Assembly (NCBI RefSeq): GCF_042310355.1
Contig: NZ_JBHJMR010000007.1
Span: forward strand, 62,001-126,000
DNA from: Wenzhouxiangella sp042310355
GTDB lineage: Bacteria > Pseudomonadota > Gammaproteobacteria > Xanthomonadales > Wenzhouxiangellaceae
DNA length: 64,000 nucleotides
Direction: 5' to 3'
Both the position numbers and the translations under genes were made by a program. The notes below the pieces were generated by a model. That model was given only the letters and a program-made list of their open reading frames with translations, had not been told where the DNA came from and did no database searches. Positions 1 through 9,241 of this stretch are shown piece by piece (positions within the stretch are counted from its first letter, which is position 1; each line of letters opens with the position of its first letter).

Positions 1-605
<605 letters not shown>

Positions 606-609
<4 letters not shown>

Positions 610-1027
610 CGCGATTCCTGTTCCTGTTGTAGTTTTTGAATGGCCGCGCGCAGCGCTTCGGGCATGCGCGCCGGCACGAAGCGGTCGGCGGCCAGGCAGG
701 CGGCGTCCACGCGCGCGGTGGCCAGCAGTTCGCCGTCGGCCGCGCGAACCATGCGCTGATTGAAGGTCAGCGAGGCCGCTCGCACATGTTCGACGCCGTT
801 CGTGATCTCGAGTTCATCTTCCAGCCGCCCCGGCGCGATAAATCGGGTGTCGACCCGTCGGACCACGAACAGGCGGTTCTGCTCCGCGCGCATGGGGACC
901 TGGGGAAAACCCATGGCCAGCAGCCAGTCGGAGCGTGCGCGCTCGAAGAAGGCCAGGTAGCGGGCGTGATAGACCACGCCGCCGGCATCCGTGTCTTCCC
1001 AGTAGACGCGGTAGCGAAAGGGCTCGA

Positions 1028-1031
<4 letters not shown>
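606..1031 (-). CDS. ybgC: Acyl-CoA thioesterase YbgC
   Basis: A single hotdog-fold thioesterase of 141 residues, the usual family size, acting in the cytoplasm on acyl-CoA or acyl-ACP; the family is linked to the Tol-Pal operon and phospholipid metabolism. The N-terminal stretch YWEDTDAGGVVYHARYLAF is the 4HBT signature, with Asp15 as the expected catalytic residue. Its start overlaps the end of ruvB and its stop overlaps the start of tolQ, both by 4 bases, so ruvB-ybgC-tolQ are probably one translationally coupled transcript. The physiological substrate cannot be told from sequence. Confidence 0.93.
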
Positions 1032-2064
<1,033 letters not shown>

Positions 2065-2065
<1 letters not shown>

Positions 2066-2649
2066 CAGCCCTGCATCTTCTTCTTGAGCGCGGCCCGGAT
2101 CAGGGCCTCGGCGGTGAGATCCTTGTCAGCCACCGCCTTGACCATCTTCAGCGCTTCGGACGAGGAATAACCCAGCGCGGTCAGCGCCTCGCGCGCCTCG
2201 GCATCGGCGCTGAGCGCCCCGCCGGACACGCCGCTTTCCCCGCCCAGGTCGGAGACCTTGCCGCGCATTTCGAGGATCAGCCGTTCGGCGGTCTTCTTGC
2301 CGATGCCCGGCAGCCGGGTCAGGGCCTGGCTGTCGCCGGCCTCGACCATCAGGGCGAAATCGTCGCCGGAGACCCCTGACAGGATCGCCAGGGCCAGGCG
2401 CGGACCGATGCCCGAGACCTTGAGCAGCTCCCGGAACAGCTTGCGATCGGACTCGGCCAGAAATCCGTAGAGCGTGTGCGCGTCATCCTTGATCGCCAGG
2501 TGCGTCAGGATGGTCAGCGGCTCGCCGTCGGCGGGCAGGCGATCGAAGACGTTGAGCGGCGCTTCGACTTCGTAGCCGACGCCGCCGACGTCGACCACCA
2601 GCGAGGGCGGCTGGCGCGAAACGAGGATTCCCTGCAATCGAACGATCAT
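2065..2649 (-). CDS. ruvA: Holliday junction DNA-binding protein RuvA
   Basis: RuvA binds the four-way junction as a tetramer and loads RuvB. The 194-residue protein starts MIVRLQGILVS, has the N-terminal OB-fold, tandem helix-hairpin-helix motifs (VSGIGPRLALAILSG and LPGIGKKTAERLILEM) and the C-terminal three-helix RuvB-contacting domain (AREALTALGYSSSEALKMV). The spacer between domains II and III (DLGGESGVSGGALSADA) is flexible, as expected. The start overlaps the ruvC stop by 4 bases. Confidence 0.97.
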
Positions 2650-3134
2650 CGCAATACCACTCCGGGCGGCAATCTACTGGCGGTCTGTGCGGTGTGATGA
2701 TGGCACAGGGCCACGGCGAGTGCATCGTGCGCATCTTCCCCGAGGTCCACGTCGATCCTCATCAGGGCGCGAATCATGTGCTGGACCTGCTCCTTGCCCG
2801 CACCGCCGCGACCAACGATGGCCTGCTTGATCTCGCGCGGCGCGTACTCGTGCACCGCCAGGCCGGCGCCGACGACGGCACAAATCGCCGCCCCCCGCGC
2901 CTGCCCGAGCTTGATCGCGGCCTGCGCGTTGCGACTCATGAACACCGTCTCGACGGCCGCCACTTCCGGCGCATGTTCGGCGATCACCCGCTGAACCTCG
3001 GTAAAGATCAGACCCAGCCGCTCGGGCATGGGCCCGCCACCGAGCTTGAGCGTCTCGGCATGGATGAGCCTCTCACCCTCGATGATGCCCACACCGGTCT
3101 TGCGCGAACCGGGGTCCAGGCCGAGGATTCTCAT
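2646..3134 (-). CDS. ruvC: Crossover junction endodeoxyribonuclease RuvC
   Basis: RuvC resolves Holliday junctions by symmetrical nicking. The 162-residue protein has the RNase H-like fold with the acidic catalytic residues placed as in E. coli: Asp7 in MRILGLDPGS, Glu62 in AAVETVFM, and Asp134 and Asp137 in GEDAHDALAVALCH. It is the first of the three ruv genes, directly downstream of yebC on the same strand, but the 156-bp gap to yebC is occupied by a heptad inverted repeat (3141-3285). Confidence 0.97.
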   Translation of the reverse strand: MRILGLDPGSRKTGVGIIEGERLIHAETLKLGGGPMPERLGLIFTEVQRVIAEHAPEVAAVETVFMSRNAQAAIKLGQARGAAICAVVGAGLAVHEYAPREIKQAIVGRGGAGKEQVQHMIRALMRIDVDLGEDAHDALAVALCHHHTAQTASRLPPGVVLR

Positions 3135-3140
3135 GGTTGA

Positions 3141-3285
3141 CGGGACTCGGGACTCGGGACTCGGGACTCGCTACTGATGGCTATGTGGGTTCTGCAGAAT
3201 CGGAGACTCCGATCGGGAGTGGCCACGGCATTAGTTGGCGCCGGGGCGGCTTCCCCGAGTCCCGAGTCCCGAGTCCCGAGTCCCG
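3141..3285. repeat. Heptad inverted repeat A (CGGGACT type) between yebC and ruvC
   Basis: The left arm (3141-3170) is four copies of CGGGACT plus CG; the right arm (3256-3285) is its exact reverse complement, giving a perfect 30-bp inverted repeat around an 85-bp centre. The centre holds a small near-palindrome (ATCGGAG A CTCCGAT, 3199-3213). The right arm stops 5 bases from the yebC stop codon and the left arm begins 6 bases upstream of the ruvC start. The repeat could fold into a very stable hairpin in RNA or extrude in DNA. Function is unknown to me. Confidence 0.9.
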
Positions 3286-3290
3286 AAAAA

Positions 3291-4028
3291 TCACTCATAC
3301 GCCTCAGCCGGAATATCCGCGTTCGACCACACATTCTGCGTGTCGTCGAGGTCTTCGAGCACGTCGAGGAAGTTGAGCACCTTGCGGCCGGTTTCGGCAT
3401 CGACTTCGATCAAGTTGTTGGGCCGTTCGGTGACCTCGGCTTCCTCGAATTCCAGCCCGGCGGCGCGAAAGGCGTCGCGGACGGCCTCGAACGCTTCCGG
3501 CTCGGTCAGCACCTCGATGGCGCCGTCTTCGTGATTGACGATGTCCTCGGCGCCGGCTTCCAGGGCGGCCTCCATCACCTTGTCCTCGCCGACATCCGGC
3601 GCGAAGGTGATCACGCCCTTCTTCTCGAACTGGAAAGCCACCGAGCCGTCCGTGCCCAGGTTGCCGCCGTGCTTGTTGAAGGCGTGGCGCACTTCCGAGA
3701 CCGTGCGGTTGCGGTTGTCGGTCAGGCAATCAACCATGACCGCGACACCGCCGGGCGCGTAGCCCTCGTAGCGCAGCTCCTCGTAGGACGCGCCTTCCAG
3801 GTCGCCGGTCGCCTTCTTGATGGCGCGTTCGATATTGTCCTTGGGCACGTTCGCGCCGTTGGCCTTGTCGATGGCCAGGCGCAGCCGCGGGTTGCTGTCC
3901 GCATCGCCGCCGCCCTCGCGGGCCGCGACCGAGATCTCGCGGACCAATCGGGTAAAGATCTTGCCCCGCTTGGCGTCCTGCGCCTTCTTGCGGTGCTGAA
4001 TATTGGCCCATTTGCTGTGACCGGCCAT
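3291..4028 (-). CDS. yebC: YebC/PmpR-family regulator
   Basis: A 245-residue member of the conserved YebC family, beginning MAGHSKWANIQHRKKAQDAKRGK, the family's hallmark N-terminus; the three-domain body is complete and of normal length. Some members repress transcription (PmpR) and others help translation through difficult peptide motifs, so its exact role is open. A strong ribosome-binding site (GGAGG) precedes the ATG by about 12 bases. It lies directly upstream of ruvCAB, the usual gammaproteobacterial context. Confidence 0.96.
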   Translation of the reverse strand: MAGHSKWANIQHRKKAQDAKRGKIFTRLVREISVAAREGGGDADSNPRLRLAIDKANGANVPKDNIERAIKKATGDLEGASYEELRYEGYAPGGVAVMVDCLTDNRNRTVSEVRHAFNKHGGNLGTDGSVAFQFEKKGVITFAPDVGEDKVMEAALEAGAEDIVNHEDGAIEVLTEPEAFEAVRDAFRAAGLEFEEAEVTERPNNLIEVDAETGRKVLNFLDVLEDLDDTQNVWSNADIPAEAYE

Positions 4029-4080
4029 GGGACGGTTGCCTCCGATTTTGGTTAATCGGGCATTTTAACCGATGGGAAGA

Positions 4081-4266
4081 AGGTTTCAGGTTTCAGGGTT
4101 CAGGTTTCAGGCGGCAACGGACACGCGTGGTGGGCGGACGAGCCGCGATATGCTGTCGCCCGCATTGAGGGCGCACTTCTCGGCTGCCCAGCCCTTCTCG
4201 CGGCTTGTCCGCCCCGCACATCTTCGCGGCTACCGCCTGAACCCTGAAACCTGAAACCTGAAACCT
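4081..4266. repeat. Heptad inverted repeat B (AGGTTTC type) in the divergent yebC / 4338 spacer
   Basis: This fills most of the 309-bp spacer 4029-4337. The left arm (4081-4114) is AGGTTTC, AGGTTTC, AGGGTTC, AGGTTTC, AGGCGG; the right arm (4233-4266) is CCGCCT, GAACCCT, then three GAAACCT. The variant unit sits in a different register in each arm, so pairing has two mismatches over 34 bp. A second nested stem pairs 4133-4147 with 4199-4213 (14 of 15 positions). Both flanking genes point away from the element, so it is not placed as a terminator. A possible -10 box (TAGAAT, 4301-4306) for the right-hand gene lies outside the repeat. Confidence 0.88.
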
Positions 4267-4337
4267 GTCTTTTATTCAGCTTCAAGTCAGATTCTGGCGC
4301 TAGAATTGACGCCACATTCGACGGGATCCCCAAGACC

Positions 4338-5372
4338 ATGCGTAGTTTGCTGCTCGCCCTGACCTTCGTGCTCGTCGGCCACGCCTCGGCCAACGGCGAG
4401 ATCAACGTGCTCACCGACCTGGACACGCCCTTCCCGCCCGGCTGTGTGGCGGTCTCGCTGCCGCAGCAGGAACCCCCGGGCGGTGAAATGTTGTTCGACG
4501 AGGATGTCTACGTGCCGTCGGTCGACGCCGACGCGCCGACCGCGCGGGTGCGCGTGAACATCTGGCGCACGGGCTGCCACGACGAGGACTACTCCGTCGT
4601 GATGGTCAGGCTGCGCAAGATCAGCGGCGGCCCGGTGCTCGTGCCGCGCCTGTTCGCCGAGGCCGGCACGGTGGACTTGCCCGGCCATGTCGCCCAACTC
4701 CAGCGTCACCCGGCCGCCGGCGACGTCGGCGCCACCGGCAACGCGATCGGCGAGGCGGGTGTGACCTACGTGCTGGCCGTCGACTATTTCTCGGTCGACG
4801 GGGAAACCGAGTTCGGGCCGGTCGAGTATAACGACCCCTTCACGCTCGAGATGTTCTGGGGGCAGTACGCACAGGCCTCCAACGCCGATTACGAGTTGTT
4901 CGACATCCCCGCCTACGCGCCGGAACTGGATCCGCCGCAGAACACCTACCCGACCCTGCACGGCCGCATGTCGGGCCAGTACGTCATCGAAGGAATTCCC
5001 AACAGCGGCCTGGTGCTGCAGATCGGCGAGGAGATCGAGGGCACCAACAACCTCACGGCCATCTTCTTTACCTATCTCAACGGCGAACCGTTCTGGGTGC
5101 TCGGCGCCGAGGGCAGCCTCGAACCCGGCTTCGACCAGGTAACGCTGGAGATGTTCGAACTCTACGGCGGCGAATTCTTCACCGTCGAGCCGGGCAGCTT
5201 CAGCGAGGACGACGTCGACGCCTTCTCGATTGGCACCATGACGGTCGAGGCGCTCGACTGCAACACGCTGCTGGTCGGCTACAACTTCAGCGAGGGGCAG
5301 CTGGGCAGCGGAGATTTCGTGGCCGAGCGCATCATCCGCACCGCCGGGTACGACTGCAATCCGTGGGAGTGA
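4338..5372 (+). CDS. Secreted protein of unknown function
   Basis: I do not recognise this 344-residue protein. It starts with a clear signal peptide (MRSLLLALTFVLVGHASA, cleavage likely after ASA at residue 18), so it should be periplasmic or exported. The mature part is acidic, with four cysteines (in GCVAV, TGCHDED, LDCNT and YDCNPWE near the end) that could form disulfides, and no membrane helix. Composition alternates beta-prone stretches, suggesting a beta-rich domain. It stands alone between heptad repeats B and C and is transcribed opposite to both neighbours. It could be a T2SS substrate; that is inference only. Confidence 0.75.
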   Translation: MRSLLLALTFVLVGHASANGEINVLTDLDTPFPPGCVAVSLPQQEPPGGEMLFDEDVYVPSVDADAPTARVRVNIWRTGCHDEDYSVVMVRLRKISGGPVLVPRLFAEAGTVDLPGHVAQLQRHPAAGDVGATGNAIGEAGVTYVLAVDYFSVDGETEFGPVEYNDPFTLEMFWGQYAQASNADYELFDIPAYAPELDPPQNTYPTLHGRMSGQYVIEGIPNSGLVLQIGEEIEGTNNLTAIFFTYLNGEPFWVLGAEGSLEPGFDQVTLEMFELYGGEFFTVEPGSFSEDDVDAFSIGTMTVEALDCNTLLVGYNFSEGQLGSGDFVAERIIRTAGYDCNPWE

Positions 5373-5388
5373 AACGCGCTGATGCGCG

Positions 5389-5531
5389 AATGATCAATTG
5401 CCAAACGCCAATTTTCAAACAAGGACCAATGATCAATGACTGAAACGGGTGCCAATAGCCGCCGTTTCGGTCATTGGCCATTCGGTCATTGAGGTTTGTT
5501 TGGAAATTGGAATTTGGTTCTTGATCATTCC
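5389..5531. repeat. AT-rich heptad inverted repeat C, convergent spacer
   Basis: This AT-rich stretch in a GC-rich genome fills the spacer between two convergent genes. The left arm reads AATGATC, AATTGCC, AAACGCC, AATTTTC and so on; the right arm reads GGTCATT, GGCCATT, then GGAAATT, GGAATTT, GGTTCTT, GATCATT. The outermost units pair exactly, and an inner stem (CTGAAACGG with CCGTTTCGG) is strong; other units pair partly. It shares the block CCAATTTTCAAACAAGGACC with repeat D. It could act as a bidirectional terminator here, but the same family also occurs in non-convergent spacers. Confidence 0.85.
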
Positions 5532-5544
5532 AATGACCGACTCT

Positions 5545-6177
5545 TCAGTCTGGGAAACTCCCTGTCCCGAGAAACGCGGCCACTGCCTTCCCCACCACCG
5601 GCGCCGTCACCAACCCCGTATGCGTCACCGGCAGGATGCACTCGCTCGCGCCCTCCAGCCGGCATTCGGCCACGCTGACCGTGCCGTCGTTGGGGCTGTC
5701 GAGGGGGCCGAAGATCCGGCCGATGCCGACCGGTCGGCTGCCGGCGATCACGCCGGTATCGCGGCCGGCCGGCGCGTGCGAGAAACCGTCCTCGAGCGCC
5801 GTGCGCGCCTGCCCGACCAGCGGTCGAAAAAGGCTCCGATCGGCCACGCGCCGCCCGACGGCCGAGCCATTGACGGGCGAGCCCAGCAAGACGACCCGGC
5901 CGGGCGGCAGGTCGGCGTACTCGTCGAGCATACGCAGGATCACCAGCCCGCCGAGAGAATGGCCGACCAGGTCGACCTGGTCCAGGTTCAGGCCCTTGAT
6001 GAAATCGCGCAGGGCTTTCGCGTGGGCCCGCAGCGACCGGCGCATGGTGGGGTAACCGAAGGCATGAACGTCAAAACCATCCGCACGCAAGCGCCGACCG
6101 ACCAGGCCCATGCTCCAGGACCCCCACCAGAGGCCGTGAACCAGGACGACGGTTCGGGGATCGGTGGCTGAGTTCAT
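5545..6177 (-). CDS. Alpha/beta-fold hydrolase (lipase/esterase-like)
   Basis: A 210-residue alpha/beta hydrolase without a signal peptide, so probably cytoplasmic. The oxyanion loop HGLWWGS is at residues 14-20, the nucleophile elbow GHSLGG places Ser74, and Asp164 (NDGTVSV) and His186 (VTHTG) complete a plausible triad. The domain is minimal, with only a short lid region (110-155). It resembles small triacylglycerol-lipase-like or PGAP1-like bacterial esterases; the substrate is unknown. It is flanked on both sides by related AT-rich inverted repeats (C and D), and no partner gene is apparent. Confidence 0.85.
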   Translation of the reverse strand: MNSATDPRTVVLVHGLWWGSWSMGLVGRRLRADGFDVHAFGYPTMRRSLRAHAKALRDFIKGLNLDQVDLVGHSLGGLVILRMLDEYADLPPGRVVLLGSPVNGSAVGRRVADRSLFRPLVGQARTALEDGFSHAPAGRDTGVIAGSRPVGIGRIFGPLDSPNDGTVSVAECRLEGASECILPVTHTGLVTAPVVGKAVAAFLGTGSFPD

Positions 6178-6197
6178 CTACGGTGGCCGTCGTCCTC

Positions 6198-6375
6198 AAT
6201 ATCCAATGACCAAGCACCTCTGGCGAAATGACCAAGTACCAAATTCCAATTTTCAAACAAGGACCAATGATCAATTTTCAATGACCAAAGCCGGCACCAA
6301 TCGCCTTTGTTTCGGACATTGATCATTGGCCCATTGAGATTTGTTTGAAAATTGGTGCTTGGTCATTGGTCATTC
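6198..6375. repeat. AT-rich heptad inverted repeat D, overlapping the aspS stop codon
   Basis: A close relative of repeat C. The left arm includes AATATCC, AATGACC, AAGCACC; the right arm ends GGTGCTT, GGTCATT, GGTCATT. These outer units pair well, after which the left arm carries about 30 extra bases before pairing resumes (AATTTTCAAACAA with TTGTTTGAAAATT). The last unit runs across the aspS stop codon (6370-6372). It lies upstream of the hydrolase and downstream of aspS, both on the minus strand. Confidence 0.85.
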
Positions 6376-8133
6376 CGCCTCCGAGCGCAACTTCAACTCC
6401 TTCAACTGCTCGGCCTCCACCGCCGCCGGGGCGCCGGTCATCAGGCAGGAGGCATTGGCGGTCTTGGGGAAGGCGATGACTTCGCGGATGGAGTCTTCGC
6501 CGGCCATGAGCGCGGCGATGCGGTCGATGCCGAAGGCGATGCCGCCGTGGGGCGGGCAGCCGTACTTCAGGGCCTCGAGCAGGAAGCCGAAGCGGGCTTT
6601 GGCCTCGGTCTCGTCGATGCCGAGCACGTCGAAGGCGGCCTGCTGCAGCTTCGGGTCGTGGATACGGATCGAGCCGCCGCCGATTTCCGAGCCGTTGAGC
6701 ACCATGTCGTAGGCGCGCGACAGGGCGTTGACCGGATCGGCCTTGAGCGCGTCGCCGTCATTGACCGCCGGGGCGGTGAAGGGATGGTGCAGCGCGTAGT
6801 AGCGACCGTCGTCGGCGTCGTATTCGAACATCGGGAAATCGACCACCCAGAGCGGCTTCCAGCCTTCCTGCACGAGGTCGAGGTCCTTGGCCACCTGCAG
6901 GCGCAGCGCGCCCAGAAAGGTGCTGACCACCGGCTTCTCGCCGGCACCGAAGAACAGGATATCGCCGTCGCTGGCGCCGGTGTCCGCCAGGATGCCCCGG
7001 ACCGCCTGCTCGTCGAGGAACTTGGCCACCGGCGACTGAACGCCCTCGAGACCCGCGGCGGCGTCGTTGACCTTCATCCAGGCCAGGCCCTTCGCGCCGT
7101 AGCGGCCGACGAACTCGGTATAGCCGTCGATCTGCTTGCGCGTGAGTTCGGCACCGCCGGGCACGCGCAGCGCGGCCACGCGCGAAGCCGGGTCGTTGGC
7201 CGGGCCGGAGAAGACCTTGAACTCGACGTGACGCACGTGCTCGCAGATCGTGACCAGCTCCAGGTCGATGCGAAGATCGGGCTTGTCGGAACCGTAGCGA
7301 CGCATTGCCTCGGCGTAGGTCATGCGCGGGAAGGGATCGGGCAGTTCGACATCGAGCACGTCGGAAAACACCCGCCGGATGAGCTTTTCGGCCGTGCCCT
7401 GCACGTCGGCCTCCTCGACGAAGGCCATTTCCATGTCGAGCTGGGTGAACTCGGGCTGGCGATCGGCGCGCAGGTCCTCGTCGCGGAAGCAGCGCGCGAT
7501 CTGGTAGTAACGGTCGAGCCCGGTCATCATCAGGATTTGTTTGAAGATCTGCGGCGACTGCGGCAGCGCAAAGAAGCTGCCCGGCTGCACGCGGGAAGGC
7601 ACGAGGTAGTCACGCGCGCCCTCGGGCGTGGCGCGGGTCAGGATCGGTGTTTCGGCATCGACGAAATCGCGCGCGTCGAGAAACTGCCGGATCGCGCCGG
7701 TCAGCTTCGAGCGCAGGCGCAGGTTGCGCTGCAGCCGCGGGCGACGAAGATCGAGGAATCGATACTTCAGGCGCACTTCCTCGCCGTCTTCGTCGTTCAT
7801 CAGCAGCGGCAGCGGTGCCGCCGCGCTGAGAATCTCGAGCGAGTCGGCGACCACCTCGACCTTGCCGGTCGGCATGTCGGGATTCCACTGGCTCTCGGGC
7901 CGCATGCGCACGGTGCCCGTCAGGCGCACGCAGAACTCGTTGCGCAGCTTCTCGGCCTCGGCGAAGGCGGGCTCGTTGTCGGGCTCGACCACGACCTGCA
8001 ACACGCCGGCGTGATCACGCAGGCCGATGAAGATCAGCCCGCCGAGGTCACGGGCGCGATTGACCCAGCCGCAAACGGTGACCTGCTGGCCGTCGAGGTT
8101 CTCGGTGACTTGTCCGCAAAGATGAGAACGCAT
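6370..8133 (-). CDS. aspS: Aspartyl-tRNA synthetase
   Basis: A class II aminoacyl-tRNA synthetase of 587 residues (E. coli 590) that charges tRNA-Asp. It has the N-terminal OB-fold anticodon-binding domain (VTVCGWVNRARDLGG), motif 2 (FRDEDLRADRQPEFTQLDME), the bacterial GAD insertion in the middle and motif 3 (GIAFGIDRI) near the C-terminus. Whether it is discriminating or also charges tRNA-Asn cannot be judged here. It follows the zinc-ribbon gene by 3 bases and should share its transcript. The 3' end runs into repeat D. Confidence 0.97.
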   Translation of the reverse strand: MRSHLCGQVTENLDGQQVTVCGWVNRARDLGGLIFIGLRDHAGVLQVVVEPDNEPAFAEAEKLRNEFCVRLTGTVRMRPESQWNPDMPTGKVEVVADSLEILSAAAPLPLLMNDEDGEEVRLKYRFLDLRRPRLQRNLRLRSKLTGAIRQFLDARDFVDAETPILTRATPEGARDYLVPSRVQPGSFFALPQSPQIFKQILMMTGLDRYYQIARCFRDEDLRADRQPEFTQLDMEMAFVEEADVQGTAEKLIRRVFSDVLDVELPDPFPRMTYAEAMRRYGSDKPDLRIDLELVTICEHVRHVEFKVFSGPANDPASRVAALRVPGGAELTRKQIDGYTEFVGRYGAKGLAWMKVNDAAAGLEGVQSPVAKFLDEQAVRGILADTGASDGDILFFGAGEKPVVSTFLGALRLQVAKDLDLVQEGWKPLWVVDFPMFEYDADDGRYYALHHPFTAPAVNDGDALKADPVNALSRAYDMVLNGSEIGGGSIRIHDPKLQQAAFDVLGIDETEAKARFGFLLEALKYGCPPHGGIAFGIDRIAALMAGEDSIREVIAFPKTANASCLMTGAPAAVEAEQLKELKLRSEAE

Positions 8134-8136
8134 CGC

Positions 8137-8451
8137 TCAGGCCGCCTGCCCGGTCGACGCGCTGCTCTTGGCGGAACCGTCCGAGGAAGACTTGCTGTCG
8201 CTGTTCGAGTCCGACTTGCCGCCGGACTTGCCTTCCTTCTTGCCGTCGCCGGCGAGATTGCGCTTGTTGTCCTTCTTGAAGTCGGTCTCGTACCAGCCGC
8301 TGCCCTTGAGGCGGAAACCGGCGGCCGAAATCAGCTTGGTCAGCGCCGGCGCGCCGCACTCGGGGCAGTCGACCAGCGGCGGGTCGGCAATCTTCTGCAA
8401 TTTTTCCAGTTCATGACCGCAGGACTGGCAGCGATATTCGTAGATCGGCAT
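8137..8451 (-). CDS. FmdB-family zinc-ribbon protein
   Basis: A 104-residue protein beginning MPIYEYRCQSCGHELE, the FmdB (CxxC_CxxC) signature, with a second pair in DCPECGAP: Cys8, Cys11, Cys29 and Cys32 would bind one zinc. The C-terminal half is a low-complexity tail rich in Lys, Gly, Ser and Asp, probably disordered. The function of the family is not known in detail; it is commonly found just upstream of aspS, as here (3-base gap), so a link to translation is often suspected but unproven. Confidence 0.9.
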   Translation of the reverse strand: MPIYEYRCQSCGHELEKLQKIADPPLVDCPECGAPALTKLISAAGFRLKGSGWYETDFKKDNKRNLAGDGKKEGKSGGKSDSNSDSKSSSDGSAKSSASTGQAA

Positions 8452-8587
8452 TGTTCATAATCCCCGTGTGGGTCCGTGGTTGGTGCGTATAGTGGGGGTC
8501 GCGGGCCCGGTTTTCGAGCCCGGATCGAACCAATCCCGGTATTATCGCCCGCCCGGAAGCGCGGTGCCAATCCGCTATGATTCGCGT

Positions 8588-9241
8588 ATGCCGTTGGCAG
8601 CACCTCCATCCGACAAGCTCGCCGCACTGTTCGAGGGTTTCGAGCCCGCGAACTGGCCGGTCGTGGCCGAGAGCAACCAGGGGCGAATCGTACGCGTGCG
8701 GACCGGCGATTTCGACCTGGCCGTCAAGACACCGCGCGGCCGTGGCCTGGCCTGGCGGGCGCGACGCTTCTCGCTCGGGCGTGAATTCCGCGCCTATCGA
8801 CGCGTCGCCGACGTGCCCGGTTTCCCGCGCTGTTACGGGCTGTTCGGGGGCTGCCACCTGGCCGTCGAGTACGTCGACGGTGCGCTGCTCAAGCACGCGG
8901 TACCCGTCGACCCGGAGCACTTCTTCGACCGGCTCAGGCAGGCGATCACCGGCATGCACGAACGCGGCGTCGCTCACGGCGACCTCAAGAGCCGAAGAAA
9001 CGTCATGGTCGCCGGCGACGGCCGGCCGGTGATCATCGACCTGGGCACCGCGATCGTGCGCAAGAGCGGGTGGCGCCCGCTCAACCGCTGGCTGTTCGAC
9101 TACCTGCGCCAGATCGACCTCAATGCCTGGGTCAAGCTCAAGTACGGCAGTTACGACCGCGTCGACGAGCTCGACCGCCACCTGGTTCGCCGCTCGCGCA
9201 TCGAGCGCATCAACAACTGGGCGCGGCGCAGGGGACTATGA
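8588..9241 (+). CDS. Protein-kinase-like phosphotransferase (Kdo/RIO kinase-like)
   Basis: A 217-residue protein from the ATG at 8588. It carries the kinase landmarks: Lys48 (LAVKTPRG), a helix Glu near 67, the catalytic loop HGDLKSRRNVMV (His130, Asp132, Asn138) and the metal-binding IDLG (Asp151, where kinases have DFG). The small size and loop resemble LPS core (WaaP/KdkA-like) or RIO-type kinases more than eukaryotic-like receptor kinases. There is no membrane segment. The substrate is unknown; a lipid or sugar target is possible. Its 3' end overlaps the convergent OleD-like gene by 6 bases. The 136-bp gap to the FmdB gene is a divergent promoter region in which I see no clear boxes or repeats. 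Confidence 0.75.
   Translation: MPLAAPPSDKLAALFEGFEPANWPVVAESNQGRIVRVRTGDFDLAVKTPRGRGLAWRARRFSLGREFRAYRRVADVPGFPRCYGLFGGCHLAVEYVDGALLKHAVPVDPEHFFDRLRQAITGMHERGVAHGDLKSRRNVMVAGDGRPVIIDLGTAIVRKSGWRPLNRWLFDYLRQIDLNAWVKLKYGSYDRVDELDRHLVRRSRIERINNWARRRGL

Noticed and set aside
3141..3285. CRISPR array
   Set aside because: Units are contiguous 7-bp repeats without spacers, arms are inverted, and no cas gene is present in the window.
6352..8460. 702-codon plus-strand open frame opposite aspS
   Set aside because: It mirrors aspS and the zinc-ribbon gene in another frame; the translated sequence is compositionally biased and has no domain.
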